Notes: a model not told the origin generated them from the sequence alone. A stretch of 6,848 nt of DNA from DASWHK01 sp036398215 (GCA_036398215.1 DASWHK010000096.1:1-6848), one strand, 5' to 3'; numbered from the stretch's first letter, positions 1-6,321 are shown. Numbers and translations: made by a program.

Positions 1-2
1 CG

Positions 3-1124
3 CTCCAGGAAGAGCTCTCGATCGGCGTCGAGGCCGGCGAGCCGCACTACATGTTCGGACAGATCAGCGCGATCTGGGCGACCGAAGAAGAGATCTACGT
101 CGTCGACTACCAGGCGCCCGCGGTGCGGGTCTTCGATCACGCCGGCAACCACCTGCGCGACATCGGCAAGGAGGGACAAGGGCCCGGCGAGTTCGAGCGC
201 CCCGGCCGCATCGTGGTTGACACCGACGGCCGCGTTTTCGTCGGCCAGACCGCCGGCGGCGGGCGCATCAACGTGTACTCGCCTGAGGGCGAAACCCTCG
301 ACACCTGGGCGCTGGCCAACGTGCAGCCCGGCGGTGGCGTCCGCCTCAGCGCCACGACCTTGATCCTGGGTGACGGCGGCGAGCTGTACGTGCGCGGCAC
401 GAGGTTGCCGCAAGGCCCCATCGTCGATGAGCGTACGATCGTCCAGGGAACCTACGCCCTGCGAGATGGCGTGCCGGAAGGCGAGTTTCTGGAGGCACCT
501 GGCTTTGACTACCAGCCCCAGAGGACGGGGCAAGCACCCTATCAGTTGACCGTTCCGTTCTCGCCGATCGAACGCTCGGGCTTCATGCCTTCGGGCGCCT
601 GGGTGGCGGGAGTCAACGACGACTACCACTTCGAGATCCATCACCCGGGCGGCCACGTGGTCAAGGTACAGCGCTACTGGGACCCGATCCCGATCTCCCA
701 GGAGGAAGCCGCCTATACCAAGAGGTACCTGGAAAGTGCGGTCCGCCAGGACCTTCCCGACTGGCGTTACTCGGGCCCCGAGGTGCCGCCGCACCGTCCG
801 GCCTTTGCATCCTTCTATCCGGACTACAGCGGTCGCGTGATGGTCGTCGTCTACGACGAGACCCGCCGCCTGGAGGATTGCGACGATATCATTCGCGATC
901 CCGATTTGACGCCGGGTCCAGGCTTTCGCCACTGCTGGCCGGCGCGATACTTCTGGGACGCTTTCGACCTCGAAGGCGACTACCTCGGCAGAATCGACCG
1001 GCCGGAAGGAACGGTCACCGCGCCGTTCTTCAACGGCTCCACCTTCCTCATGGCCGTCGAGGATGAGTGGGGGACGATCCAGGTCAAGAAGTATCGGGTC
1101 GTTCTGCCAGCTGAGAACGGTTAG
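3..1124 (+). CDS. 6-bladed beta-propeller protein, 5'-partial
   Basis: The reading frame is open to the left edge, so the ATG at 51 is internal: the 16 codons before it (LQEELSIGVEAGEPHY) read smoothly into the blade that follows. 373 residues are visible and the frame ends at TAG 1122-1124. Propeller blades are recognisable: IYVVD at visible residues 31-35, then VRVFDHAGNHL, the loop GQGPGEF at 58-64, a second strand set with INVYSPEGETL, and a last one with FDLEGDYLGRID near the C-terminus. The pattern of a strand, a D-x-x-G turn and a GxGPGEF loop is characteristic of the bacterial 6-bladed beta-propeller family, which is related to NHL repeats. Members are usually exported and carry an N-terminal signal or lipoprotein peptide; that part is outside the window. 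No catalytic motif is visible, so the biochemical role is unknown. It converges on the propeller gene at 1252-2289. Confidence 0.85.
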   Translation, partial: LQEELSIGVEAGEPHYMFGQISAIWATEEEIYVVDYQAPAVRVFDHAGNHLRDIGKEGQGPGEFERPGRIVVDTDGRVFVGQTAGGGRINVYSPEGETLDTWALANVQPGGGVRLSATTLILGDGGELYVRGTRLPQGPIVDERTIVQGTYALRDGVPEGEFLEAPGFDYQPQRTGQAPYQLTVPFSPIERSGFMPSGAWVAGVNDDYHFEIHHPGGHVVKVQRYWDPIPISQEEAAYTKRYLESAVRQDLPDWRYSGPEVPPHRPAFASFYPDYSGRVMVVVYDETRRLEDCDDIIRDPDLTPGPGFRHCWPARYFWDAFDLEGDYLGRIDRPEGTVTAPFFNGSTFLMAVEDEWGTIQVKKYRVVLPAENG

Positions 1125-1149
1125 CGCGGGCCGGGAAGCTAGAATCGGA

Positions 1150-1201
1150 GCATTCGGCACGGCAAAGCCGGATCAACGGACGGCTGCGCGCTCCCGAATG
1201 C
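1150..1201. terminator. Nested inverted repeat between convergent genes, possible bidirectional terminator
   Basis: The 127-base gap between two convergent stop codons contains a perfect 8-bp inverted repeat, GCATTCGG (1150-1157) and CCGAATGC (1194-1201). Its interior holds a second small hairpin, CGGC-AAA-GCCG (1160-1170). There is no T tract on either strand, so this is not a standard intrinsic terminator. Its position between two facing 3' ends is what suggests a transcription-stopping or RNA-protecting role. The 36-nt interior of the outer arms makes the structure only moderately convincing. Confidence 0.3.
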
Positions 1202-1251
1202 GGCGCCTGAGCTTGTGCGTCGGGCTTGGGTCTTCACCGACCGAGGGCGCC

Positions 1252-2289
1252 TCAGCGCCGAAACCGCACCCATTTCGTCATGCGTCGCTGCGAGACCTCG
1301 GCCCCGTAGACGTTGCCGTCGCTGTCCACGGCGACGCCCTCGGGTCCGCTGAAACCATTTACGTTGGCTCGGTCGTCCGGAAGGAAGTGGTGCACCCAGC
1401 CAGTGCTGGCATCACCGATCCGGATGCCCTTCTCCCAGCCCGCGTTGCGTTGACCGGTGAACTCGTTGGGCGCCGGGCTGGACTCCGAGTCGGCCACGTA
1501 GATCATGTCGTTGGCGTCGATGTAGATACCGCTGGGCCTGCCGAACTGGGTCCAGATCGCCAGGAACTCACCCTCCTGGTCGAAGATCTGGATGCGATTG
1601 TTGTAGCGGTCGCCGACGAAGATCCGGCCCTGCGAGTCCATCGCCAGCGCGTGCGGATCGCGGAATTGCTTGGGCCCGTAGCCGAGCTCGCCCCACGTCT
1701 CCATGTAGGTACCGTCGGCGGCGTAGCGAATGACGCGGGCGACGGTGCGGTCGTGCGAATCGACCACGTAGATCTGTCCGTTGGGCGCCACCAGGACGTC
1801 CGACGGGCGCGTCAGGCGGTCGGGCGGGTCGCCGGCGACGCCGGGGGTGCCGATCGTCATCAGGAGCTCGCCCTCGGGTGAGAACTTGAGCACCGCGTGG
1901 CCGGTGTCTTCCGCCCCCGTGGCCCACGCGTCCGCGATCCAGACGTTGCCCTCGTGGTCCACGTCGATGCCGTGAGGCCAGGCGATCAGGCCGGCGCCGA
2001 AGCTGCGGAGCAGGTTGCCCTCCTTGTCGAACAGCAGCACGGGATCCAGGTCAGACCCGACACACGTGTTGGCACCACAGCGCTCGGCGACCCAGATGTT
2101 GCCGTCGAGGGCGATCTCCACGGCGCTCGTCGAGCCCCACTCGCGCCCCTCCGGGAGCTCACCCCATCCGTAGACAGGCCGGAACGGATTGGTGGTCACC
2201 GATTGGCCGAGGAGCTCCGTAGAGGCTCCCAAGATCGCGATTGCCGTCAGGACGACGAATGCGGAACCTGCTCGCTTCCAAGATTTCAT
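1252..2289 (-). CDS. Secreted NHL beta-propeller protein, peptidyl-hydroxyglycine amidating lyase-like
   Basis: The protein has 345 residues when started at the ATG at 2287-2289. That start has GGAGGT 7 nt upstream and opens a signal peptide: MKSWKR, then a hydrophobic core at residues about 9-21, with likely cleavage near residue 28-30. The frame is open further upstream to 2493, but that stretch is Arg/Pro/Ala-rich and unlike a protein N-terminus. The mature part is made of NHL blades: VEIALDGNIWVAE (58-69), GIDVDHEGNVWIAD (107-120), VLVAPNGQIYVVD (165-177), ALAMDSQGRIFVGDRYNNRIQIFD (214-237), GIYIDANDMIYVAD (254-267) and GVAVDSDGNVYGAEV (318-332). WPHGI (His106) and DPHAL (His213) match places where amidating lyases have metal-binding histidines. 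The third site reads GPEG instead. Cys71 and Cys76 may form a disulfide. The fold and export are well supported; lyase activity is only a family resemblance. Confidence 0.85.
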   Translation of the reverse strand: MKSWKRAGSAFVVLTAIAILGASTELLGQSVTTNPFRPVYGWGELPEGREWGSTSAVEIALDGNIWVAERCGANTCVGSDLDPVLLFDKEGNLLRSFGAGLIAWPHGIDVDHEGNVWIADAWATGAEDTGHAVLKFSPEGELLMTIGTPGVAGDPPDRLTRPSDVLVAPNGQIYVVDSHDRTVARVIRYAADGTYMETWGELGYGPKQFRDPHALAMDSQGRIFVGDRYNNRIQIFDQEGEFLAIWTQFGRPSGIYIDANDMIYVADSESSPAPNEFTGQRNAGWEKGIRIGDASTGWVHHFLPDDRANVNGFSGPEGVAVDSDGNVYGAEVSQRRMTKWVRFRR

Positions 2290-2296
2290 GGCGCAT

Positions 2297-2302
2297 ACCT
2301 CC
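2297..2302 (-). promoter_or_regulatory. Shine-Dalgarno site fixing the start of the minus-strand propeller gene
   Basis: On the minus strand the bases read GGAGGT, leaving 7 nt before the ATG at 2287-2289. This near-consensus site decides for the 345-residue protein over the longer open frame that reaches 2493. Confidence 0.75.
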
Positions 2303-2328
2303 GTGAAGGGACCAGCAGACGGAACGCG

Positions 2329-2357
2329 ACGATACAGGCGGAATCTCGGCTGGACAA
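2329..2357 (-). promoter_or_regulatory. Candidate sigma70-type promoter of the minus-strand propeller gene
   Basis: On the minus strand TTGTCC (2352-2357, 4/6 match to the -35 consensus) is followed after exactly 17 nt by TATCGT (2329-2334, 4/6 match to the -10 consensus), which is preceded by TG as in extended -10 promoters. Transcription would begin near 2322, giving a leader of about 33 nt that contains the GGAGGT site. Neither box is strong; spacing and position are the main support. Confidence 0.4.
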
Positions 2358-2467
2358 GGAGAGGCAGCGCTGGCCGTGCGAGCTGATCTCCATCGGATCG
2401 TCCCGGCGCCCTCGTTGCCGACGGCCCGCGCCCAGGGCTCGCTCGGCTCCTCCGAATCTGGAGCGGC

Positions 2468-2496
2468 TTGACGACCCCGGATGTTCTAGGCAAAAT
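2468..2496 (+). promoter_or_regulatory. Candidate promoter of the padR-permease operon
   Basis: TTGACG (2468-2473, 5/6 match to the -35 consensus) is followed after 17 nt by CAAAAT (2491-2496, 4/6 match to the -10 consensus). Transcription would begin around 2503, about 44 nt before the padR ATG. The -10 box lies inside the inverted repeat at 2488-2515, the expected layout of an autorepressed promoter. The call rests on consensus matching only. Confidence 0.45.
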
Positions 2497-2515
2497 GCAT
2501 AGAGTCTTTTTGCCT
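2488..2515. promoter_or_regulatory. Inverted repeat, probable PadR operator
   Basis: AGGCAAAA (2488-2495) and TTTTGCCT (2508-2515) are perfect 8-bp inverted arms separated by 12 nt, with a centre-to-centre distance of 20 bp, about two helical turns. It lies 32-59 bp before the padR start and covers the candidate -10 box and transcription start. PadR-family repressors are dimers that usually bind AT-containing dyads upstream of their own gene, so an operator is the natural reading. The AT content stands out from the GC-rich surroundings. No factor can be assigned from sequence alone. Confidence 0.55.
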
Positions 2516-2536
2516 GCACCAAAGTCCCGCTACCAC

Positions 2537-2540
2537 GAGG
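2537..2540 (+). promoter_or_regulatory. Ribosome binding site of padR
   Basis: GAGG ends 6 nt before the ATG at 2547 and supports that start codon for the regulator. Confidence 0.55.
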
Positions 2541-2546
2541 CGCGCG

Positions 2547-2912
2547 ATGGCGATCCGACAGCCGGCTGACCAAGGGCCACTCAAGCCCCACATCCTGTTG
2601 ATCCTGATGGCCCTGATGGGCGGCCGCACGCACGGCTACGAGATTCGCAACGAGGTGGACCGGCTGTCGGAAGGAGCGGTGCGCCTCGATCTCGGCACCC
2701 TCTACCGCCACCTCGGGCGCCTGCTCGACGAGGGGCTGATCGATGAGAGCGACGAGCGCCCCGCTGACGACGACCCGCGCCGGCGCTACTACGTGCTGAC
2801 CGACGACGGCGTCGCTGCGCTCGAGCAGGAGGCCGAGCGCATGGAGGCGCTCGCCGCCGCGGTGCGCGCCGCCCATCCGGCGCGCGCCACGGGTTCGGCT
2901 CGGGCGCGATGA
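2547..2912 (+). CDS. PadR family transcriptional regulator
   Basis: This is a 121-residue winged-helix DNA-binding protein of the PadR family, within the usual size for short (PadR-s) members. The N-terminal helix LKPHILLILMALM (12-24) leads into the family signature GGRTHGYEIRNEV (25-37). LGTLYRHLGRLLDEGLI (49-65) is the recognition-helix region, equivalent to the LYPALxRLExxGWI pattern of other members. RRRYYVLTDDG (78-88) forms the beta-wing. A C-terminal helix (about 90-109) probably supplies the dimer interface. The last residues are Ala/Arg-rich and likely disordered. Its final codons overlap the permease start as ATGA, so the two genes are cotranscribed and probably translationally coupled. 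PadR genes next to ADOP permeases are a recurrent acidobacterial arrangement. It most likely represses its own operon through the dyad at 2488-2515; the effector is unknown. Confidence 0.92.
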   Translation: MAIRQPADQGPLKPHILLILMALMGGRTHGYEIRNEVDRLSEGAVRLDLGTLYRHLGRLLDEGLIDESDERPADDDPRRRYYVLTDDGVAALEQEAERMEALAAAVRAAHPARATGSARAR

Positions 2913-5665
2913 AGCCTGCCCCTCCGAGCAAGCCCCCCGCCCCGCTGCTGCGCCTCTACACCGCGGCCCTATGGCTTTACCCGCGCCGCCAGCGGCGTCG
3001 CTTCGGCGACGAGATGATGCTGATGCTCGAGGAGAGCTGGAGGGTGGAGCGGCGGCGCGGCTCCGGCGGCGCGTGGGGGTTTTGGAGCGCCGCCTTCCGT
3101 GACCTGCTGCGCAACGCCCTGCTGTTGCGCGTCGCCTCGGGCCGCATCCGCGACCGCAAGCAGCGTCCGGCGCTTCCTTCGCGCCACCCCTATTCGAAAC
3201 ACCGCGCCTCCGCAACCCGCAGCGAGGTTCTCTTGGAAAACGCCCTGCAAGACCTGCGATACGCTCTGCGCACCCTGCGCCGCGCGCCCGGCTTCGCCGC
3301 CGCCGTGGTGCTCACACTGGCGCTGGGGATCGGCGCCAACGCCGCCATCTTCAGCGTGCTCGACGCCGTCGTGCTCGCCCCCTTCCCTTACCCGGCCGCC
3401 GAGCAGCTGGTGAACGTGTGGACCCGCTATCCCGAGCAGGGCATCGACATCTTCCCCGTCTCGCGCGCCGAGTTCGTCGACTACCGCGCCGCGTCGGAGC
3501 TGTTCGAGGCGATGTTCGCCTATCGCGCCCGCAACGTGACGCTCACCGGTACCGGCACGCCGCAGCGCATCGCCGCAGCGGAGGCGTCGGCCGACATCTG
3601 GAAGGTGCTCGGCGCCCGCGCCGCGCACGGCCGCCTGTTCGGCGCCACCGAGGACGTGCCAGGCAACGACCGCGTTGTGGTGCTCGATCATGGCTTCTGG
3701 CAACAGACGTTCGGCGCCGATCCGGGCGTGGTCGGGCACGCCATCACACTGGACGGATTCCCGCTCGAGATCATTGGCGTCGCCGCGCCCGGGGTGGCGC
3801 TTCCCGACGCCGAGGTGGCGCTCTACACGCCGCTGGCCATCGACACCGCCGATCTGGCCGACCGCAGCGGCCACGGCCTGACGGTCCTCGGCCGCACCCG
3901 GCCCGGCACGTCACTCGATGACGTGCTCGCCGAGATGGAAGTAGTCGGCACCCGCTGGCAGCAGCAGTACGCTCATTTCCATCCGTTCAACGCCCAGCGC
4001 CTCGCCGACCGGATCATCGGCGACGCCCGCCGGCCGTTGTTCCTGCTCGCCGGGGCGGTGGGCTTCGTGCTCCTGATCGCCTGCGCCAACGTCGCCGGCC
4101 TGCTGATGGCGCACACTACGGCACGGCGGCGCGAGATGGGCGTGCGCGCCGCGCTGGGCGCGCCACGCCACCGTCTGGCGGGCCAGGTGGTCGCCGAGGG
4201 TCTGGTGCTGGCGACATTCGGCGGCGCCCTCGGAGGGCTCGCCTCCGCCTACGGCACCCGGCTGCTGTTGCGCCTCGAACCCGGCGATCTGCCGCGCGTG
4301 CAGGAGGCCGGCGCCGATGGCGGCGTGGTGGCGTTCGTCGCCACGATCTCGCTGCTCGCCGGTCTCGGCTTCACCGCCCTGCCCGCCTGGCGCGCCGCCC
4401 GCGCCGGCGCCGGCGGGGCGTTGACGGCGGCACCGCGCACCACCACGGGCCCCGGGCGCCAGGGCTTGCAGCGGCTGCTGGTCGCGGGCGAGGTAGCCGT
4501 GGCGGTAGTGCTGGTCATCGGCGCCGGGCTGCTGGCACGCAGCTTCGTCGAGCTCACGCGCGTCGATCCCGGCCTGCAGCCGGACAACGTCGTTACCACG
4601 CGCATCTCGCTGCCGATCGGCAGCTACCCGGAGGCAGACAACGCGCGGGCGTTCTGGGAGCGCCTGCGCGATACGCTCGACGCGCGCGCCGGCGTCGTCG
4701 ACGCCGCGGTGGTGCTCGCCCTGCCGCTGCGCGATGCCGCCTTCACCGAGAGCTTCCTGCGCCACGACAACAGCCCGGAGATCGTCGACGCCGGCCACGC
4801 CCCCAGCTTCGAGTGGCAGATGTCGTCCCCCGGCTACTTCCGAACGCTAGGTATCCCGCTGCTGGCGGGGCGCGCCTTCACCGCTGCCGACCGCGCCGGC
4901 AGCCCGCGCGTCGCGATCGTCAACGAGGCGACGGTGCGACGCTACTTCGCTGGCGAGAACCCGCTCGGCGAGCGCATCCGCATCATGGCCGCCGATCCCG
5001 ACGACATCGCGTTCGAGATCGTCGGCGTGGTCGCCGACGTGCGCCACGACGGTCCCGACAGCCCCGCGCCGGTGCAGATCTTCACGCCCTTCGCTCAGGC
5101 GATCGACTACCGCCGGGCACTGCTGTGGTCGGCGGCGGTGGCGCTGCGCAGCGAGCTGGAGCCCGACGCCGCCGCGGCGTTGTTGCGCGAGGTAGTGTGG
5201 AGCCTCGACGCCGAGCTGCCGCTGGCCGAGGTGCGCGCCATGGACGAGCTGCTGCGCGCCGCGCTGGCGCGACCGCGCTTCACCACCGTGCTGCTTGCTC
5301 TGTTCTCCGCCCTCGCGCTGCTGCTCGCCTGTATCGGCATCTACGGCGTGGTCGCCTACGGCGTCGCCCGCCGCACCCGCGAGACGGGCATCCGCATGGC
5401 GCTGGGCGCCCAGCGCGGCGCCATCCTGGCGCTGGTGTTGCGCCAAGCGATGGCGCCCGTCGCCGCCGGCATCGCCATCGGCGTGCTCGCGGCGCTGGCG
5501 CTGGCGCGATTCCTCGACGCCTTGCTGTACGGCGTCGAACCGACCGACCCCGCCACCTTCGTCGCCGTGGCCGGCCTGCTCGGCGCCGCCGCGCTGGTCG
5601 CTGCCTGGCTACCAGCGCGCCGCGCCACGCGGGTCGACGCGCAGGAATCGCTGCGGGCGGAGTGA
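2909..5665 (+). CDS. ADOP family duplicated orphan ABC-type permease (MacB/FtsX-like)
   Basis: This is a 918-residue inner-membrane protein of the acidobacterial duplicated orphan permease family. A cytoplasmic prefix domain (about 12-75, with LYPRRQRRRFGDEM at 23-36) comes first. The linker motif LENALQDLRYALRTLRRAPGF (109-129) leads to membrane segment 1 (about 130-152) and a MacB-type periplasmic domain (about 155-345). An FtsX permease domain follows (about 380-500, three membrane segments). The module is then repeated: membrane segment about 522-545, periplasmic domain about 550-745, FtsX domain about 790-910. Both halves carry the conserved post-membrane motif, RRREMGVRAALGA (407-418) and RRTRETGIRMALGA (821-834), where MacB/FtsX permeases couple to an ATPase. 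No ATPase gene is nearby, hence orphan. The ATG overlaps the padR stop (ATGA). The protein ends with ATRVDAQESLRAE, a normal family C-terminus, so it looks intact. Its substrate is unknown; export or envelope remodelling is a family-level guess. Confidence 0.93.
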   Translation: MKPAPPSKPPAPLLRLYTAALWLYPRRQRRRFGDEMMLMLEESWRVERRRGSGGAWGFWSAAFRDLLRNALLLRVASGRIRDRKQRPALPSRHPYSKHRASATRSEVLLENALQDLRYALRTLRRAPGFAAAVVLTLALGIGANAAIFSVLDAVVLAPFPYPAAEQLVNVWTRYPEQGIDIFPVSRAEFVDYRAASELFEAMFAYRARNVTLTGTGTPQRIAAAEASADIWKVLGARAAHGRLFGATEDVPGNDRVVVLDHGFWQQTFGADPGVVGHAITLDGFPLEIIGVAAPGVALPDAEVALYTPLAIDTADLADRSGHGLTVLGRTRPGTSLDDVLAEMEVVGTRWQQQYAHFHPFNAQRLADRIIGDARRPLFLLAGAVGFVLLIACANVAGLLMAHTTARRREMGVRAALGAPRHRLAGQVVAEGLVLATFGGALGGLASAYGTRLLLRLEPGDLPRVQEAGADGGVVAFVATISLLAGLGFTALPAWRAARAGAGGALTAAPRTTTGPGRQGLQRLLVAGEVAVAVVLVIGAGLLARSFVELTRVDPGLQPDNVVTTRISLPIGSYPEADNARAFWERLRDTLDARAGVVDAAVVLALPLRDAAFTESFLRHDNSPEIVDAGHAPSFEWQMSSPGYFRTLGIPLLAGRAFTAADRAGSPRVAIVNEATVRRYFAGENPLGERIRIMAADPDDIAFEIVGVVADVRHDGPDSPAPVQIFTPFAQAIDYRRALLWSAAVALRSELEPDAAAALLREVVWSLDAELPLAEVRAMDELLRAALARPRFTTVLLALFSALALLLACIGIYGVVAYGVARRTRETGIRMALGAQRGAILALVLRQAMAPVAAGIAIGVLAALALARFLDALLYGVEPTDPATFVAVAGLLGAAALVAAWLPARRATRVDAQESLRAE

Positions 5666-5689
5666 AGGTCGAGGCGACGACAGGCTCTA

Positions 5690-6028
5690 GGTGCCGATGA
5701 CCCGCGGTTCAGCGACACGGCGGCGCGCCATCTCACCGATGCCGCCAACCAGGTCTACCTGAGCGCCGTCGTCGTGTGGGAGGTCGCGATCAAGCGTTCC
5801 CTGGGGAAGCTCGAGGCGCCACCCGACTTTCGAGCCACACTCCTTGGCGGCGGTGCATTGCCTCTGCCGATCGACCTGGAGCACGCGGCGCGTGTCGAGG
5901 CGCTTCCCCTGCACCATCGTGATCCCTTCGACCGGCTGCTCATCGCCCAGGCCGGCCTGCAAGGTGCCACGCTCGTCACCAACGACTCGGCGTTCCTCAG
6001 CCCGTATGGTGTGCCGATTCTTTGGTAG
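5690..6028 (+). pseudogene. N-terminally truncated VapC/PIN-domain toxin remnant
   Basis: The frame reads LGADDPRFSDTAARHL and then the block VVWEVAIKRSLGKLEAP. It continues with ALPLHHRDPFDRLLIAQA and ATLVTNDSAFLSPYGVPILW, followed by TAG. These are the consecutive signature blocks of a VapC-like PIN ribonuclease, with three acidic active-site positions retained: Glu at 5780-5782, Asp at 5930-5932 and Asp at 5984-5986. Intact relatives begin with about 14 residues of the type MxLLLDTHxLLWW, which carry the first catalytic Asp. That stretch is absent in all three plus-strand frames, and the text preceding 5690 is unrelated. The only in-frame start codon is GTG 5774, which would remove the first third of the domain. 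No vapB antitoxin lies upstream; the permease stop is only 24 bases away. I infer a deletion that removed vapB and the vapC start, leaving a non-functional remnant. Confidence 0.75.
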
Positions 6029-6163
6029 CCGAGTCGCGGCCGGACAGCACGCTGGTGGTCACCGCGGCGAGCAGCGGCAAAAAAAAAATCGAGAGAACTT
6101 CGGAAAACGCGCCGCCCCCCCCGTTATCTGAGTGTAAAGCGGGTCGCTTCCGTAGCAGACCGC
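6029..6163. other. Intergenic stretch without a credible gene, with A10 and C8 homopolymers
   Basis: No frame on either strand has recognisable protein signal here. The notable content is a run of ten A (6079-6088) and a run of eight C (6115-6122). The A run is not preceded by a convincing hairpin on either strand, so it is not called a terminator. Homopolymers of this length are prone to replication slippage and to sequencing error, so any frame read across them is unsafe. Confidence 0.6.
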
Positions 6164-6240
6164 TCGGAGAAGGTCCCCAGATCGACCGGCGGCGCGTCGG
6201 ACCACCTGTCCCCGGGTACCGCACGCGCCGCCGTCTCCGA
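6164..6240. repeat. Palindromic repeat element, copy 1
   Basis: The unit is bounded by TCGGAG (6164-6169) and its inverse CTCCGA (6235-6240). Inside is a perfect 11-bp inverted repeat, CGGCGGCGCGT (6187-6197) and ACGCGCCGCCG (6223-6233). The 25 nt between these arms can pair further (CGG 6198-6200 with CCG 6219-6221, ACC 6201-6203 with GGT 6215-6217). The single strand would therefore fold into a long, interrupted hairpin. A second copy follows immediately at 6243-6321. The arrangement resembles REP or BIME-type extragenic palindromes, or a very small MITE. No coding or CRISPR interpretation fits. Confidence 0.75.
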
Positions 6241-6242
6241 CT

Positions 6243-6321
6243 TCGGAGGAGGTCCCCCGGATCCCCTCGGCGGCGCGTCGGACCACCTGTCCCCGGGTAT
6301 CGCACGCGCCGCCGTCTCCGA
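6243..6321. repeat. Palindromic repeat element, copy 2
   Basis: This is a direct repeat of the element at 6164-6240. The core 6268-6321 matches 6187-6240 at an offset of 81 with one substitution (C6219 to T6300). The left part (6244-6267 against 6165-6186) is similar with a 2-nt length difference and a few changes. The terminal arms TCGGAG (6243-6248) and CTCCGA (6316-6321) and the 11-bp inner stem (6268-6278 with 6304-6314) are all conserved. The one core substitution changes a G-C pair to G-U in a plus-strand RNA, so that fold survives. Only two nt (CT, 6241-6242) separate the copies, and CTCCGA-CT-TCGGAG at the junction is itself a palindrome. Confidence 0.75.

Noticed and set aside
1140..1145. 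TAGAAT as a -10 box of a plus-strand promoter
   Set aside because: No acceptable -35 box lies 16-18 nt upstream and no plus-strand gene follows; the next gene runs in the opposite direction.
1063..1881. Plus-strand open frame of 272 codons opposite the propeller gene
   Set aside because: It is a mirror-frame reading of the minus-strand NHL protein and has no family features of its own.
2290..2493. N-terminal extension of the minus-strand propeller gene to 2493
   Set aside because: The extension is Arg/Pro-rich, whereas the ATG at 2287-2289 has GGAGGT at 7 nt and opens a clear signal peptide.
2286..3215. Minus-strand open frame of 309 codons over padR and the permease start
   Set aside because: It is low-complexity Arg/Ala text opposite two well-recognised genes, a common effect of high GC content.
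4813..5700. Plus-strand open frame of 295 codons inside the permease gene
   Set aside because: It is an Arg-rich out-of-frame reading of the permease's second half; the permease frame has continuous domain signal.
6065..6095. Intrinsic terminator at the A10/T10 tract, minus strand
   Set aside because: No stable GC hairpin immediately precedes the T run on the minus strand, and no minus-strand gene ends there.
6164..6321. CRISPR array or integron attC sites as an explanation of the repeats
   Set aside because: There are only two units with no distinct spacers, the repeat fills almost the whole period, and the attC core motifs (RYYYAAC/GTTRRRY) are absent.
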